Part shown: in pieces, positions 25,345-32,881 of the stretch
How positions within the stretch are numbered: the stretch's first letter is position 1
Layout: each line of letters starts with the position of its first letter
Source: Candidatus Velthaea versatilis
GTDB taxonomy: Bacteria > Vulcanimicrobiota > Vulcanimicrobiia > Vulcanimicrobiales > Vulcanimicrobiaceae
Assembly: GCA_003134035.1 (NCBI GenBank)
Contig: PLAE01000167.1
Coordinates: 1 to 32,881 of the forward strand
DNA length: 32,881 nucleotides
Direction of reading: 5' to 3'
Made by a program: the position numbers and the translations under genes
The notes under the pieces: model-generated
Databases searched by the model: none
Seen by the model: only the letters and a program-made list of their open reading frames with translations
What the model was told of the DNA's origin: nothing

Positions 25345-25932
25345 ATGGATCACCGACTCGAGCAACCAACCGCCGCCGCCGGGGATGTCGCGGGTACGCT
25401 GTGCTGCACCTTACTCGATCGGCGCTCGAGCGTACCGCTCCGCGGCGCGCGCATTACCTGCGTGGGGCGCGATTCGCGCGTGGCACGCTTTGATGCCGAC
25501 GGATCCGGCCGTTTCACGACGCCGCTCCCGCAGGGCGTCTACGATTTAGTCATCTCCGCCCGCGGGTATATCTCGCTGCTGGTCCGGGGCGTCGGCGTCC
25601 TGGCCGGTCATAACCAAACCCTTACTCGCGCGCTCGTGCCCGGCCAAGGCGACGACACCCAGGGCGAAGCGGCGACGGCCATCGGTGGATATCTCACCGA
25701 CCGCTTTGGCCGGCCGGTCACGAACGTGACGATCCGTATCACAGCCGAGCGCGGCGACGTCACCTATACCACGCGCACCGATCGCGACGGTGCCTATCTC
25801 CTCCACGGCATCGTCCCGCAAGCCTACGATTTCACGGTCAGCGCGCACGAACGCCGAATCCTGCGCGAAGCCGTCGCGATCGACAACGCCAAAGACTTCG
25901 TCCGCTTGGACCTCCGTATCGTCCAAATGTGA
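25345..25932 (+). CDS. carboxypeptidase regulatory-like (CarboxypepD_reg) repeat protein
   Basis: The protein has 195 residues and contains two copies of a beta-sandwich carboxypeptidase regulatory-like domain (about residues 18-100 and 110-193). Each has the usual pattern: a GT/GYL..DR strand, then FDADGSGRFTTPLPQGVYDLVISARGY in the first and TDRDGAYLLHGIVPQAYDFTVSAHER in the second. No catalytic domain and no signal peptide are seen from ATG 25345; the frame is open upstream but that part does not look coding. Such domains stabilise extracellular or surface proteins. It ends 18 bases from the pstB stop, convergently. The function is unknown. Confidence 0.75.
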   Translation: MDHRLEQPTAAAGDVAGTLCCTLLDRRSSVPLRGARITCVGRDSRVARFDADGSGRFTTPLPQGVYDLVISARGYISLLVRGVGVLAGHNQTLTRALVPGQGDDTQGEAATAIGGYLTDRFGRPVTNVTIRITAERGDVTYTTRTDRDGAYLLHGIVPQAYDFTVSAHERRILREAVAIDNAKDFVRLDLRIVQM

Positions 25933-25950
25933 CCGCCGGGGCCCGGCGAG

Positions 25951-26736
25951 TCAGCCGAAGCGGCCGGTGATGTAGTCTTCGGTTTTCTTCTCGCGTGGAC
26001 GGGTAAAAATATTGGTCGTCGTTCCGAATTCGATGATCTCGCCGAGGTGGAAGAACGCGGTGTACTCGGAGATTCGCGCGGCCTGCTGCATCGAGTGGGT
26101 GACGATGACGACGCTGAACTCTTTTTTGAGCTCGCCGATGAGATCTTCGATCTTCGATGTCGCGATTGGATCGAGTGCCGACGCCGGTTCGTCCATGAGG
26201 ATGACCTCGGGTTCGACGGCGAGCACGCGCGCAATACACATGCGCTGCTGCTGACCGCCCGAGAGATCGAGCGCCGAGCGGTTGAGCCGGTCCTTGACTT
26301 CATCCCACAGCGCAGCTTGGCGCAGCGATCGTTCGACGGTCGCGTCGAGTGTCGCCTTATCGCGCTCGCCGTGAATCTTGGGCCCGTAGGCGACGTTTTC
26401 GTAGATGGTTTTCGGAAACGGGTTCGGCCGTTGAAACACCATGCCGATGCGGTGGCGGATAACGACGGGATCGGCGTCGGGGGCGTAGATGTCCTGACCG
26501 TCGAGGGTCACCTCGCCCTCGACCCGCGCTCCAGGAGTGAGATCGTGCATCCGGTTGAGCGCGCGCAAGAACGTCGACTTGCCGCAGCCGGACGGTCCGA
26601 TGAGCGCCGTCACCGTCTTCGCCGCCATCTTGAGCGACGCGTCCTTGATCGCTTGAAACGAGCCGTAGAAGACGTTGAGGTGGATCGCGTTGAGTTTCTC
26701 GCGAATGTCGACCGATCCGGGCGATACGTCGATCAC
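25951..26736 (-). CDS. pstB: phosphate ABC transporter ATPase PstB
   Basis: ATPase of the high-affinity phosphate importer, 261 residues. Walker A is [19 protein letters not shown], followed by the PstB-specific Q-loop [20 protein letters not shown]. The signature is [16 protein letters not shown], Walker [14 protein letters not shown], and the switch region [20 protein letters not shown]. The start is GTG 26736, overlapping the pstA stop as GTGA; the open frame farther upstream is a shadow of pstA. It is last in the pst operon, and no phoU gene follows. Confidence 0.96.
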   Translation of the reverse strand: MIDVSPGSVDIREKLNAIHLNVFYGSFQAIKDASLKMAAKTVTALIGPSGCGKSTFLRALNRMHDLTPGARVEGEVTLDGQDIYAPDADPVVIRHRIGMVFQRPNPFPKTIYENVAYGPKIHGERDKATLDATVERSLRQAALWDEVKDRLNRSALDLSGGQQQRMCIARVLAVEPEVILMDEPASALDPIATSKIEDLIGELKKEFSVVIVTHSMQQAARISEYTAFFHLGEIIEFGTTTNIFTRPREKKTEDYITGRFG

Positions 26737-27650
26737 GACGATCTCCCGGTGAAGCGTTTGGTCAGCGCGCTTCCGGCCAGGCGCGCGGCGATGTTGAAGG
26801 CCAGAACCATGATGAGCAGCACCAATGCGGATCCGTTTCCAACCCGGTCGACATCCGGGATCACCGATTCTGAGTGCGTGTACCAGAGATGGATGGCGAG
26901 CGTCTCGGCCGAGCGGAACGGGTTGAGTTCGTAGGGATGGTTGGCGCTCACCGAGAGACCGGCGGTGAAGATCAGCGCCGCTGTCTCGCCGAAAATTCGG
27001 CCCGCGATGAGCACGATCCCGGTCGTGAGGCGGCCGATCGCGCTGGGCAGCACCGTCCGCATGATCGTCTGCCATTTGGTGGCGCCCAAACCGATCGATG
27101 CTTCGCGCAAGCTGTCCGGAACCGACGCGAGCGCCTCCTGCGTCACGCGCACGAGCGCCGGCAGGTTGAGCAGCGTGAGCGTCAGGGCGCCGCCCAGCGC
27201 CGTGAAACCCCAGTGAAAGTAAAAGACGAATATCAGCAAGCCAAAGAGGCCCATGACGATCGACGGTACCGTGGCGAGCGACTCCGCGCTGAACTGAACC
27301 ACCGACCGGAAAAGTCCCGGACGCGCGTATTCCTGCAAATAGATGCCCGCGCCCAGCGAGATCGGTACGGTGAAGATCAGCGTCAGCACGAGAATGTAAA
27401 ACGAGTTGTAGATTTCCGGGCCGATCCCGCCGCCCGCGCTTTGAGTCGGCGCACTGGTGAGAAACTGCCAACTCAACGAGTGAAATCCCAGGTAAAACAA
27501 ATACATGATGAACGTCGCGAGCAGGCAGATGATGCTCGCGGCCATGATCCACAGAACGCCCGTCGCGAGCGCGTCGATGAGGCGGCGCAGTCGGACCCCG
27601 CTGTTTGAGGACAGCCGGCGTGACGGAGCGCTCGACGCGGCGCTGGCCAT
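26733..27650 (-). CDS. pstA: phosphate ABC transporter permease PstA
   Basis: Inner-membrane permease of 305 residues with about six TM segments. Family blocks: [43 protein letters not shown], the coupling loop [20 protein letters not shown] and [15 protein letters not shown]. The start ATG 27650 overlaps the pstC stop by one base (TGATG), and the stop overlaps pstB. It pairs with PstC. Confidence 0.95.
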   Translation of the reverse strand: MASAASSAPSRRLSSNSGVRLRRLIDALATGVLWIMAASIICLLATFIMYLFYLGFHSLSWQFLTSAPTQSAGGGIGPEIYNSFYILVLTLIFTVPISLGAGIYLQEYARPGLFRSVVQFSAESLATVPSIVMGLFGLLIFVFYFHWGFTALGGALTLTLLNLPALVRVTQEALASVPDSLREASIGLGATKWQTIMRTVLPSAIGRLTTGIVLIAGRIFGETAALIFTAGLSVSANHPYELNPFRSAETLAIHLWYTHSESVIPDVDRVGNGSALVLLIMVLAFNIAARLAGSALTKRFTGRSS

Positions 27651-28534
27651 CAGCCGCGCCCTCGCAGCGCGAAGCGCACGAGCAGGATCAGCGCCATCGC
27701 GATGAGCAGCAGCAGCAGCGCCATCGAGAACAGCACGTGTTCCTGAAACGAACCTTGCGGCGCGCCGCCCATATCGATGACGATCTCGGTCGTCAGCGAC
27801 GCGGTCGGCGCGAAGATGCCGCGGGGGAACTGCGACGAGTTGCCGATCACCATTTGGACCGCCAGCGCTTCACCGATCGCCCGCGCGATGCCCAGGATGA
27901 GCGCGACCGTCAAGCCGCTCGACGCGCTGGGCAGCAGCACGCCCGTGATCATCTGCCAGCGCGTCGAGCCAAGCGCCATCGACCCCTCTCGCAGCGAGAC
28001 CGGCAGCGAACGAAACGCATCTTCGGACAGCGAGATGACCGTCGGCAAGATCATGATCGAGAGCACGATCCCGGCCGCCGCCAACCCGAATCCGCTCGGT
28101 GAGGACGTGTGCGTGCGCAGGAACGGGACGAGCAGCGTAAGCCCCAGCCAGCCGTAGACGACGGACGGAATCCCGACAAGCAACTCGATTGCCGGTTTGA
28201 GGATCTGCGCCATGCGCGCGGGCGCGACCTCGCTGAGAAAAACGCCGACCGCGATCCCGAACGGGCCACCGACCACGATTGCAAACCCGGTGACGAGCAG
28301 CGTGCCGGTGATAAAAACTGCCGATCCGCCCAGGTTGTTCCCCGGATCGTAGTCGCTGGAGAACAAGAATTTCCAGACCGGGAATTTGTCGACGGAAAAC
28401 GTCTTGGTCCCCTCGAACGCGAGGTAGACGATCAGCACCGCGATCGCGAAGATCACGAAGACCGCCGCGCCACGCAGGACGTTCACAGCGATGCGTTCGT
28501 TGCGATGGGATTTTGCTGCTTGCAGCGAGATCAC
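27650..28534 (-). CDS. pstC: phosphate ABC transporter permease PstC
   Basis: First permease of the phosphate importer, 294 residues from the chosen start. Features: [15 protein letters not shown], the [12 protein letters not shown] helix, the EAA loop [21 protein letters not shown] and [18 protein letters not shown] chose GTG 28534 because the longer frame would place an 11-bp terminator-like hairpin (28567-28593) inside the coding region, and because the family N-terminus begins close to here. The farther start at 28642 remains possible. Confidence 0.92.
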   Translation of the reverse strand: MISLQAAKSHRNERIAVNVLRGAAVFVIFAIAVLIVYLAFEGTKTFSVDKFPVWKFLFSSDYDPGNNLGGSAVFITGTLLVTGFAIVVGGPFGIAVGVFLSEVAPARMAQILKPAIELLVGIPSVVYGWLGLTLLVPFLRTHTSSPSGFGLAAAGIVLSIMILPTVISLSEDAFRSLPVSLREGSMALGSTRWQMITGVLLPSASSGLTVALILGIARAIGEALAVQMVIGNSSQFPRGIFAPTASLTTEIVIDMGGAPQGSFQEHVLFSMALLLLLIAMALILLVRFALRGRG

Positions 28535-28566
28535 GCTGAGGGTCTCTTTCCCGACGGAAAACCAGA

Positions 28567-28593
28567 GAGAGGCGACTACTTGAGTCGCCTCTC
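28567..28593 (-). terminator. terminator-like hairpin between pstS and pstC
   Basis: A perfect 11-bp inverted repeat (GAGAGGCGACT/AGTCGCCTCTC) has a 5-base loop, followed on the minus strand a few bases later by a short T-rich stretch containing TTTT. It sits between the pstS stop and the pstC start and probably reduces transcription or protects the pstS message, giving more binding protein than permease. Confidence 0.6.
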
Positions 28594-28690
28594 CGATGCC
28601 TTGTCGATGCGAGCGATTGTCCGTCTTGGGGACATCGCTCACGTTCTCAATAAGGGAGTGCGCTTCGGTGGTAAGAGGCGCCGCGCGCTC

Positions 28691-29518
28691 CTAGCGGTCG
28701 GTCTCTTTGACCTTCATGTCGGATAGCGCGATGAAGCCGTTCTTCTTCGCCAAGTCGGCACTCTTCTGCACGAACTCGATAAATTTCGCGGTGTCGCCCG
28801 ACGGCGGCCCGTTCGTGAACATATGTTCGTAAGACCAGACCGGATATTTGCCGCTGACGATGTTGTCGTCGGTCGGCGCGACGCCGTCGATCGAGAGTTC
28901 CGAGACGCTTTGTCCGTGCGTGCCGGAGAATGCCGCGTAGCTGATCGCACCGGGGGTTTGCTTCACGACGCTCACTACGGTGCCGGTCGCGTCTTCGGTC
29001 AGCCCCGACTCACTAACGGGCGTACCCTCCATGACCGTTTTGACGAACACCGCGCGCGTCCCCGATGAACGCGGGCGATTGACGACGACGATTTTCTGAT
29101 CCGGGCCGCCGACGTCTTTCCAGTTCGTTACCGTACCGGTGAAGATGTCTTGAATCTGCTTTTTCGTGAGGTTTTTCACGCCGACACCGGGATTCGTTAT
29201 GACCGAGAAGCCGATCACGGCGACTTTGTTGTCGACGAGTTCGGGATGCGAGGGGGCGAGAATATCGGAGTCGCCGATGTCGATCGCCTTGCCCGCGACT
29301 TGCGAGATGCCCGTTCCGGAGCCGCCGCCCGAGACGCTGATCTTGACATCTTTATTTTGCTCTTGATAGACGCGCGCCGCGTCGAGCGCGAGCGGCAGCA
29401 GCGCCGTCGACCCGGCGATGCTGATCGATCCGGCCGCGAACGCCGGGAACGCGGGTAACGCGGGTAAGGTAAGCGCTAATCCGAGCGCGACGACTGCCAA
29501 GGCCTTGGAGCTGAGCAC
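28691..29518 (-). CDS. pstS: phosphate-binding protein PstS
   Basis: Periplasmic phosphate receptor of 275 residues. The start GTG 29518 is preceded by GGAGG five bases away; this settles the start, since the frame is open upstream. The signal peptide (about residues 1-28, ALAVVALGLALTLPALP) is cleaved near AFA. Phosphate-binding segments are visible: AGSTALLPL, SGGGSGTGI, IGDSD and NRPRSSGTRAVF. There is no lipobox. It is first in the pst operon, downstream of Pho-box-like repeats and separated from pstC by a hairpin. Confidence 0.95.
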   Translation of the reverse strand: MLSSKALAVVALGLALTLPALPAFPAFAAGSISIAGSTALLPLALDAARVYQEQNKDVKISVSGGGSGTGISQVAGKAIDIGDSDILAPSHPELVDNKVAVIGFSVITNPGVGVKNLTKKQIQDIFTGTVTNWKDVGGPDQKIVVVNRPRSSGTRAVFVKTVMEGTPVSESGLTEDATGTVVSVVKQTPGAISYAAFSGTHGQSVSELSIDGVAPTDDNIVSGKYPVWSYEHMFTNGPPSGDTAKFIEFVQKSADLAKKNGFIALSDMKVKETDR

Positions 29519-29601
29519 GAAAACCTCCACAAAGATTTCAAATGGAATGCGTATGACGACGACTCGGCAACGCATCCGGCGCCCCCGATCGTTGCAAGCG
29601 C

Positions 29602-29640
29602 AGTGTAAGGCTAGCTTAAATCGACCTTAACGTTTCTTAA
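29602..29640 (-). promoter_or_regulatory. Pho-box-like direct repeats and -10 element ahead of pstS
   Basis: Three TTAAG-core repeats on the minus strand (complement of 29636-29640, 29626-29630 and 29615-29619) are spaced 10 and 11 bases apart, like the roughly 11-bp periodicity of known PhoB/PhoP boxes. A TACACT -10-like hexamer (complement of 29602-29607) follows 7 bases later. The distance to the pstS start is about 85 bases. The repeats overlap the last codons of the upstream histidine kinase gene. Confidence 0.5.
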
Positions 29641-30680
29641 CGTGGACGACTCGCCCGTGGCCGAAACGAGCGGCAAGCGGCAGGTGAACGTTGCGCCGCG
29701 GCCCAGCAGCGACTCGGCGACGAGCGTTCCGCCGTGGGCTTCGACCAGATTGCGCGCGATCGACAGTCCGAGCCCCGTCCCGCTGTGTCCGCGCGAGCGC
29801 GAACGGTCCGCGACGTAGAATCGATCGAAGATGTGCGACAGATCGGCGTGCGCGATCCCGACCCCCGTGTCGCGCACGCGAAGGAGCGCCCACTCGTGCT
29901 CGCGGCCGACTTCAACGGTCACGACGCCGGCGGACGGCGTATGACGCAACGCGTTGTCGACGAGATTCACGGCGACTTGCGCGAGCCGGTCGCGATCAGC
30001 CTCGACGAAGACGGGCTCAGGCGCCTCCAGATCGAGATTGACGCCGCCCGTCGCGGCGCGATGCGAAAACGTGTCGACGACCGCGGCCGCCACGTCGGTC
30101 AGATCGAACCGCTCGCGGCGCATGACCAAGCGACCCGACTCCGAGCGCGCCATCGCCAAGAGGTCTTCGACGAGTTTCACGATCCGGTCGACCTCCGCGG
30201 CGACGCGCGGCATGAACTGCGTGCGGGCGTCGGCATCGTCTTCGGCGACGAGCATCGTCTCCACCATCAGCTTGATCGCCGCCAGCGGCGTGCGCAATTC
30301 GTGCGATACGTTGGAAACGAAGTCGCGCCGGATGCGCTCGAGACTAACGAGCTCGGTACGGTCGAGGGCCACGGCGATCACCCCGTCGCCGCCGATCGGC
30401 TGGACGGTAACACGTAAAATGCGCTCGCCGTCGCGCTCGATGATCCGCACATCACGCGTCGACGGCGTGCCGCCAAGCCCGTCGTTGACGAGGCGCTCGA
30501 ATTCAACGGATGGAACGACTTCGATGAGGACGCGCCCGTGCGAGCGCCCCGCGGTCTTACCGAAGAGCAGTTCGGCGGCGGGGTTGGTATACGCCACGCG
30601 GCCGCGGCGGTCGACCAGAAACGCCGCGAAGGGCAGCGTACTCAGCACTCCGCGCGCGGCGTCGGAGTCGCCGGCCGCGG
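29611..30680 (-). CDS. phoR: PhoR-type sensor histidine kinase, N-terminus missing
   Basis: Sensor kinase of a phosphate-response two-component system. About 355 residues are recognisable. A PAS domain (LPFAAFLVDRRGRVAYTNPAAELLFGK) is followed by a HisKA helix with the phospho-acceptor His in FVSNVSHELRTPLAAIK. The ATPase domain has all boxes: N box NLVDNALRHT, G1 DTGVGIAHAD, F box FDRFYV, G2 GTGLGLSI. The membrane-spanning N-terminus and the PhoB/PhoP response regulator usually upstream are absent, because the gene is cut at about 30.68 kb where the sequence switches to a guanine deaminase gene on the other strand. The open frame continues to 30843, but that part is a shadow. Its position upstream of pstS supports a PhoR role. 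The right end is approximate. Confidence 0.85.
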
Positions 30681-31903
30681 CCGCCGAGCAGCAGCGGCAT
30701 GCCGCCGCCGGAACCCTGCTGCGGCTGGCCGCGGACCAATTCCTGATGCCGGGCCTGGTCGACCTGCACGTGCACGCGCCGCAGTGGCCGCAGCTCGGCA
30801 AGGCGCTCGATCTGCCGCTCGAGGAGTGGCTGCAGGTCCACACCTTTCCGCTCGAGGCGCGCTGTGCGGACCTGCACTACGCGCAAGCCGTGTACGAGTC
30901 GCTGGTCGACGGCCTTCTCGCGAACGGCACCACCACGGCGCTGTATTTCGCCACCATCCACCTCCCGGCCACGCAGAAGCTCGCCGAGATCTGCCTGCGG
31001 CGCGGGCAGCGCGCATTGGTCGGCCGGGTCGCGATGGACGACCGGGATCAATGCCCGACGTATTACCGCGATCCGTCCGCGGCCTGGGCGCTCGACGGGA
31101 CACGCGAGCTGATCGCCCACGTGCGATCGATGCCGGGCAACGCGGCGGGGTTGATCCGGCCGGTGGTCACGCCGCGGTTCATCCCGTCGTGCACCGACGA
31201 GCTCCTTGCCGGACTCGGACGGATTGCACGGGAGACCGGCTGCCACGTGCAGACCCATTGCTCGGAAAGCGATTGGGAGCACCGCTTCGTGATCGAGCGC
31301 TGCGGCATCACCGACGCTGCGGCGCTCGACGGATTCGGGCTGCTCTCCCGGCGCACCATCCTTGCCCACGGCAATTTCATCGGCGACGCAGATGCCGCGC
31401 GGATCGCGCGCCACGGGGCCGGAATCGCGCACTGCCCGCTCTCGAACGTGTATTTCTCCGATGCGGTGTTCCCCTTGCGGCACATGCTGCGCCAGGGTCT
31501 GCACGTCGGGCTCGGCACGGACATCGCGGGCGGGGCGAGCCCCTCGGTCCTCGAGAACGCGCGCCAGGCGGTGATCGCCTCACGCATGCTCGAGTCGGGC
31601 GTCGACCCGGCGCTCGTCCGGGAACGGCGGCGTCTGCCGGACTCGCGCATCGATGCAGCCACGGCGTTTTGGCTGGCCACCGCCGGCGGCGGCGAGGCGC
31701 TCGACCTTCCGGTGGGGGTGTTCGCCCCCGGGTATCAATTCGACGCGGTGGTGATCGATGCCGGCGCCGCCGGCGGCAACCTGCGGCTCGCCGGCGACGA
31801 AACGCCGGAGGAGACGCTGCAGAAAATTCTCCACCACGCCGCGCGCGTCAACATCCGCGAGACGTGGGTGGCGGGCCGGCGGGTGCATCCGCCTGCGCCG
31901 TGA
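30680..31903 (+). CDS. guaD: guanine deaminase, N-terminus missing
   Basis: Zinc amidohydrolase that converts guanine to xanthine and ammonia. About 400 residues remain. Metal-site motifs are intact: MPGLVDLHVHAPQ, HCSESDWEH, ILAHGNFI and GTDIAGGASPS. The NGTTTALYFATIH block and the C-terminal amidohydrolase tail (ETWVAGRRVH) are typical. The first 50-60 residues of the usual protein, ahead of RLAADQFLMPG, are missing: upstream sequence in this frame is a shadow of the histidine kinase. No start codon or ribosome-binding site is seen, so this copy is truncated at the junction. Codon choice here looks more strongly GC-biased than in the genes to the left. Left end approximate. Confidence 0.9.
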   Translation, partial: AAEQQRHAAAGTLLRLAADQFLMPGLVDLHVHAPQWPQLGKALDLPLEEWLQVHTFPLEARCADLHYAQAVYESLVDGLLANGTTTALYFATIHLPATQKLAEICLRRGQRALVGRVAMDDRDQCPTYYRDPSAAWALDGTRELIAHVRSMPGNAAGLIRPVVTPRFIPSCTDELLAGLGRIARETGCHVQTHCSESDWEHRFVIERCGITDAAALDGFGLLSRRTILAHGNFIGDADAARIARHGAGIAHCPLSNVYFSDAVFPLRHMLRQGLHVGLGTDIAGGASPSVLENARQAVIASRMLESGVDPALVRERRRLPDSRIDAATAFWLATAGGGEALDLPVGVFAPGYQFDAVVIDAGAAGGNLRLAGDETPEETLQKILHHAARVNIRETWVAGRRVHPPAP

Positions 31904-32881
31904 CCGCCGCCGCGCGCCGCTCGCGCGCGCAGGCGTCGATGGCGGCGCTCCAGCGGCGCTTGGCGGGCGCGTCGAGAAACGAGGCCTCGATGGAATTGCG
32001 CGCGAGCTGGGTGAGGGCGGCGTCGTCGAGCCCGAGGCCGCGCTGGACCGCGAGATAATTCTCGAGCAGGTAGCCGCCGAAGTAGGCGGGATCGTCCGAG
32101 TTGACGGTCACGCAGACGCCGCGCGCGAGCAGCCGCCCGAGATTGTGGTCCTCGATGCGCTCGAACACCCGCAGCCGCACGTTCGACAGCGGGCACACGG
32201 TCAGGGGCATGCGCAGCCTCGCCAGCCGTTCGACCAGCTCCGCGGATTCCTCGCAGCGCACGCCGTGGTCGATGCGCCGGACCTCAAGCAGATCCAGCGC
32301 CTCGTCGATGTAGGCGGGCGGGCCCTCCTCCCCGGCGTGCGCCACGGCGAGCAGTCCCGCGCGCCGCGCGCGGGCGAAGACCGCGGCAAATTTCGACGGC
32401 GGGTGGCCGGCCTCGGAGGAATCGAGGCCCACCGCCGCGATCGCGTCCTTGTAAGGCAGCGCCTCCTCGAGGGTGCGCATCGCGTCTTCGGCCGGGAGAT
32501 GGCGCAGGAAGCAGAGGATCAGCCGGTGCGTGATGCCATGGCGGCGCCCGGCCTCCTCGAGGCCGCTGCGCAGCCCCGCGAGCACGGTGGCGAAGGCGAC
32601 GCCGCGCGCGGTGTGGCTTTGCGGATCGAAGAAGATCTCGGCGTGCACCACGCCCTGCGCGTGCGCCTTGTCGAGATAGGCCTCCGCCAGGTCCCGAAAA
32701 TCCCCGGCGTCGCGCAGCACGGCGGTGCCGGCGTAGTACACGTCGAGGAACTCCTGCAGGTTCGCGAACCGGTATGCGCGGCGCAGGTCCTCGACGCTCG
32801 CGTGGGGGAGCACGATGCCGTGCTTCGCGGCGAGCCGGAAGGCGAGCTCCGGCTCGAGGGTGCCCTCGATGTGCACGTGCA
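31848..32881 (-). CDS. adenine/adenosine deaminase (PA0148-type), partial
   Basis: Purine deaminase of the adenosine deaminase family; about 344 residues are seen and the N-terminus lies beyond the right edge. Metal and catalytic motifs: LHVHIEGTLEPEL at the edge, VAHAGEEGPP, RIDHGVR and VTVNSDDPAYFGGY. Sequence blocks such as NLQEFLDVYYAG, IFFDPQSHTARG and VGLDSSEAGHPPSKF match the subgroup around Pseudomonas PA0148, known as an adenine rather than adenosine deaminase. The C-terminal tail overlaps the end of the guanine deaminase gene by 56 bases in the opposite direction. Together they suggest purine salvage or catabolism. Proteobacterial in style, unlike the genes left of 30.7 kb. Confidence 0.9.
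   Translation of the reverse strand, partial: HVHIEGTLEPELAFRLAAKHGIVLPHASVEDLRRAYRFANLQEFLDVYYAGTAVLRDAGDFRDLAEAYLDKAHAQGVVHAEIFFDPQSHTARGVAFATVLAGLRSGLEEAGRRHGITHRLILCFLRHLPAEDAMRTLEEALPYKDAIAAVGLDSSEAGHPPSKFAAVFARARRAGLLAVAHAGEEGPPAYIDEALDLLEVRRIDHGVRCEESAELVERLARLRMPLTVCPLSNVRLRVFERIEDHNLGRLLARGVCVTVNSDDPAYFGGYLLENYLAVQRGLGLDDAALTQLARNSIEASFLDAPAKRRWSAAIDACARERRAAAVTAQADAPAGPPPTSRGC

Noticed and set aside
26737-27552. A PstB fusion with an extra N-terminal domain of about 270 residues
   Set aside because: The extra part is a shadow of pstA. PstB starts at GTG 26736 with a GTGA overlap, and its family N-terminus begins there.
30681-30843. An N-terminal extension of the histidine kinase
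   Set aside because: It is the antisense of the guanine deaminase coding sequence, Cys/Arg-rich and without TM segments. The kinase ends at the junction.
1-32881. CRISPR array, tRNA, rRNA, insertion sequence or prophage
   Set aside because: No regularly spaced repeats, tRNA or rRNA signatures, transposase motifs or phage genes were seen on reading both strands.

Overview
The window is GC-rich bacterial DNA with tightly packed genes, many GTG or TTG starts, and start/stop overlaps of the GTGA, ATGA and TGATG kind. There is no rRNA, tRNA, CRISPR array or recognisable mobile element. No taxonomic marker is present. Gene content and style would fit a metagenome-derived genome of a little-studied high-GC phylum (Eremiobacterota/WPS-2 is only a hunch). 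The last ~2.2 kb reads like proteobacterial DNA and may not belong to the same genome.

Left edge (1-1.9 kb, minus strand): a CHASE-GGDEF diguanylate cyclase that runs off the window, preceded by a small uncertain membrane ORF.

Region 1.9-15.3 kb is a divergent polyol/sugar-alcohol catabolic locus and the most distinctive part. Leftward: substrate-binding protein, two MalF/MalG-type permeases and a GlpD-family dehydrogenase, all translationally coupled, with no ATPase. Rightward: an SDR, a SorC/EryD-type regulator, a class II aldolase-SDR fusion (RhaD/LalA type), an AraM-type glycerol-1-phosphate dehydrogenase, a HAD phosphatase, an FGGY kinase and a second SDR. A reasonable reading is: import of an alditol, phosphorylation by the FGGY kinase, oxidation by the GlpD homologue, aldol cleavage to DHAP plus an aldehyde, and redox processing by the SDRs. 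The role of the AraM-type enzyme and the phosphatase is open. The parts resemble rhizobial erythritol/adonitol/L-arabitol loci, but the combination is unusual.

Region 15.4-18.0 kb (minus strand): a triple-BON protein, a class I aldolase-like protein, and the wreck of a PfkB-type sugar kinase with frameshifts and a large internal deletion.

Region 18.0-24.7 kb: a complete LIV-type ABC transporter operon (binding protein, two permeases, two ATPases), then an acetoacetate-decarboxylase-family protein, a phosphoribulokinase-like kinase, and a small opposite-strand membrane protein. A gene-poor, AT-richer gap (24.7-25.3 kb) contains a perfect 19-bp palindrome and an orphan intrinsic terminator.

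Region 25.3-30.7 kb: a carboxypeptidase-regulatory-like repeat protein facing the high-affinity phosphate system pstS-pstC-pstA-pstB (minus strand), preceded by a PhoR-type histidine kinase. A Pho-box-like repeat lies ahead of pstS and a terminator-like hairpin lies between pstS and pstC.

Region 30.7-32.9 kb: at about 30.67-30.70 kb the PhoR-like gene loses its N-terminus and a guanine deaminase on the other strand begins without its own N-terminus. It is followed by a convergent PA0148-type adenine/adenosine deaminase that runs off the right edge. Two truncated genes meeting head to head suggest an assembly chimera or a recombination breakpoint.
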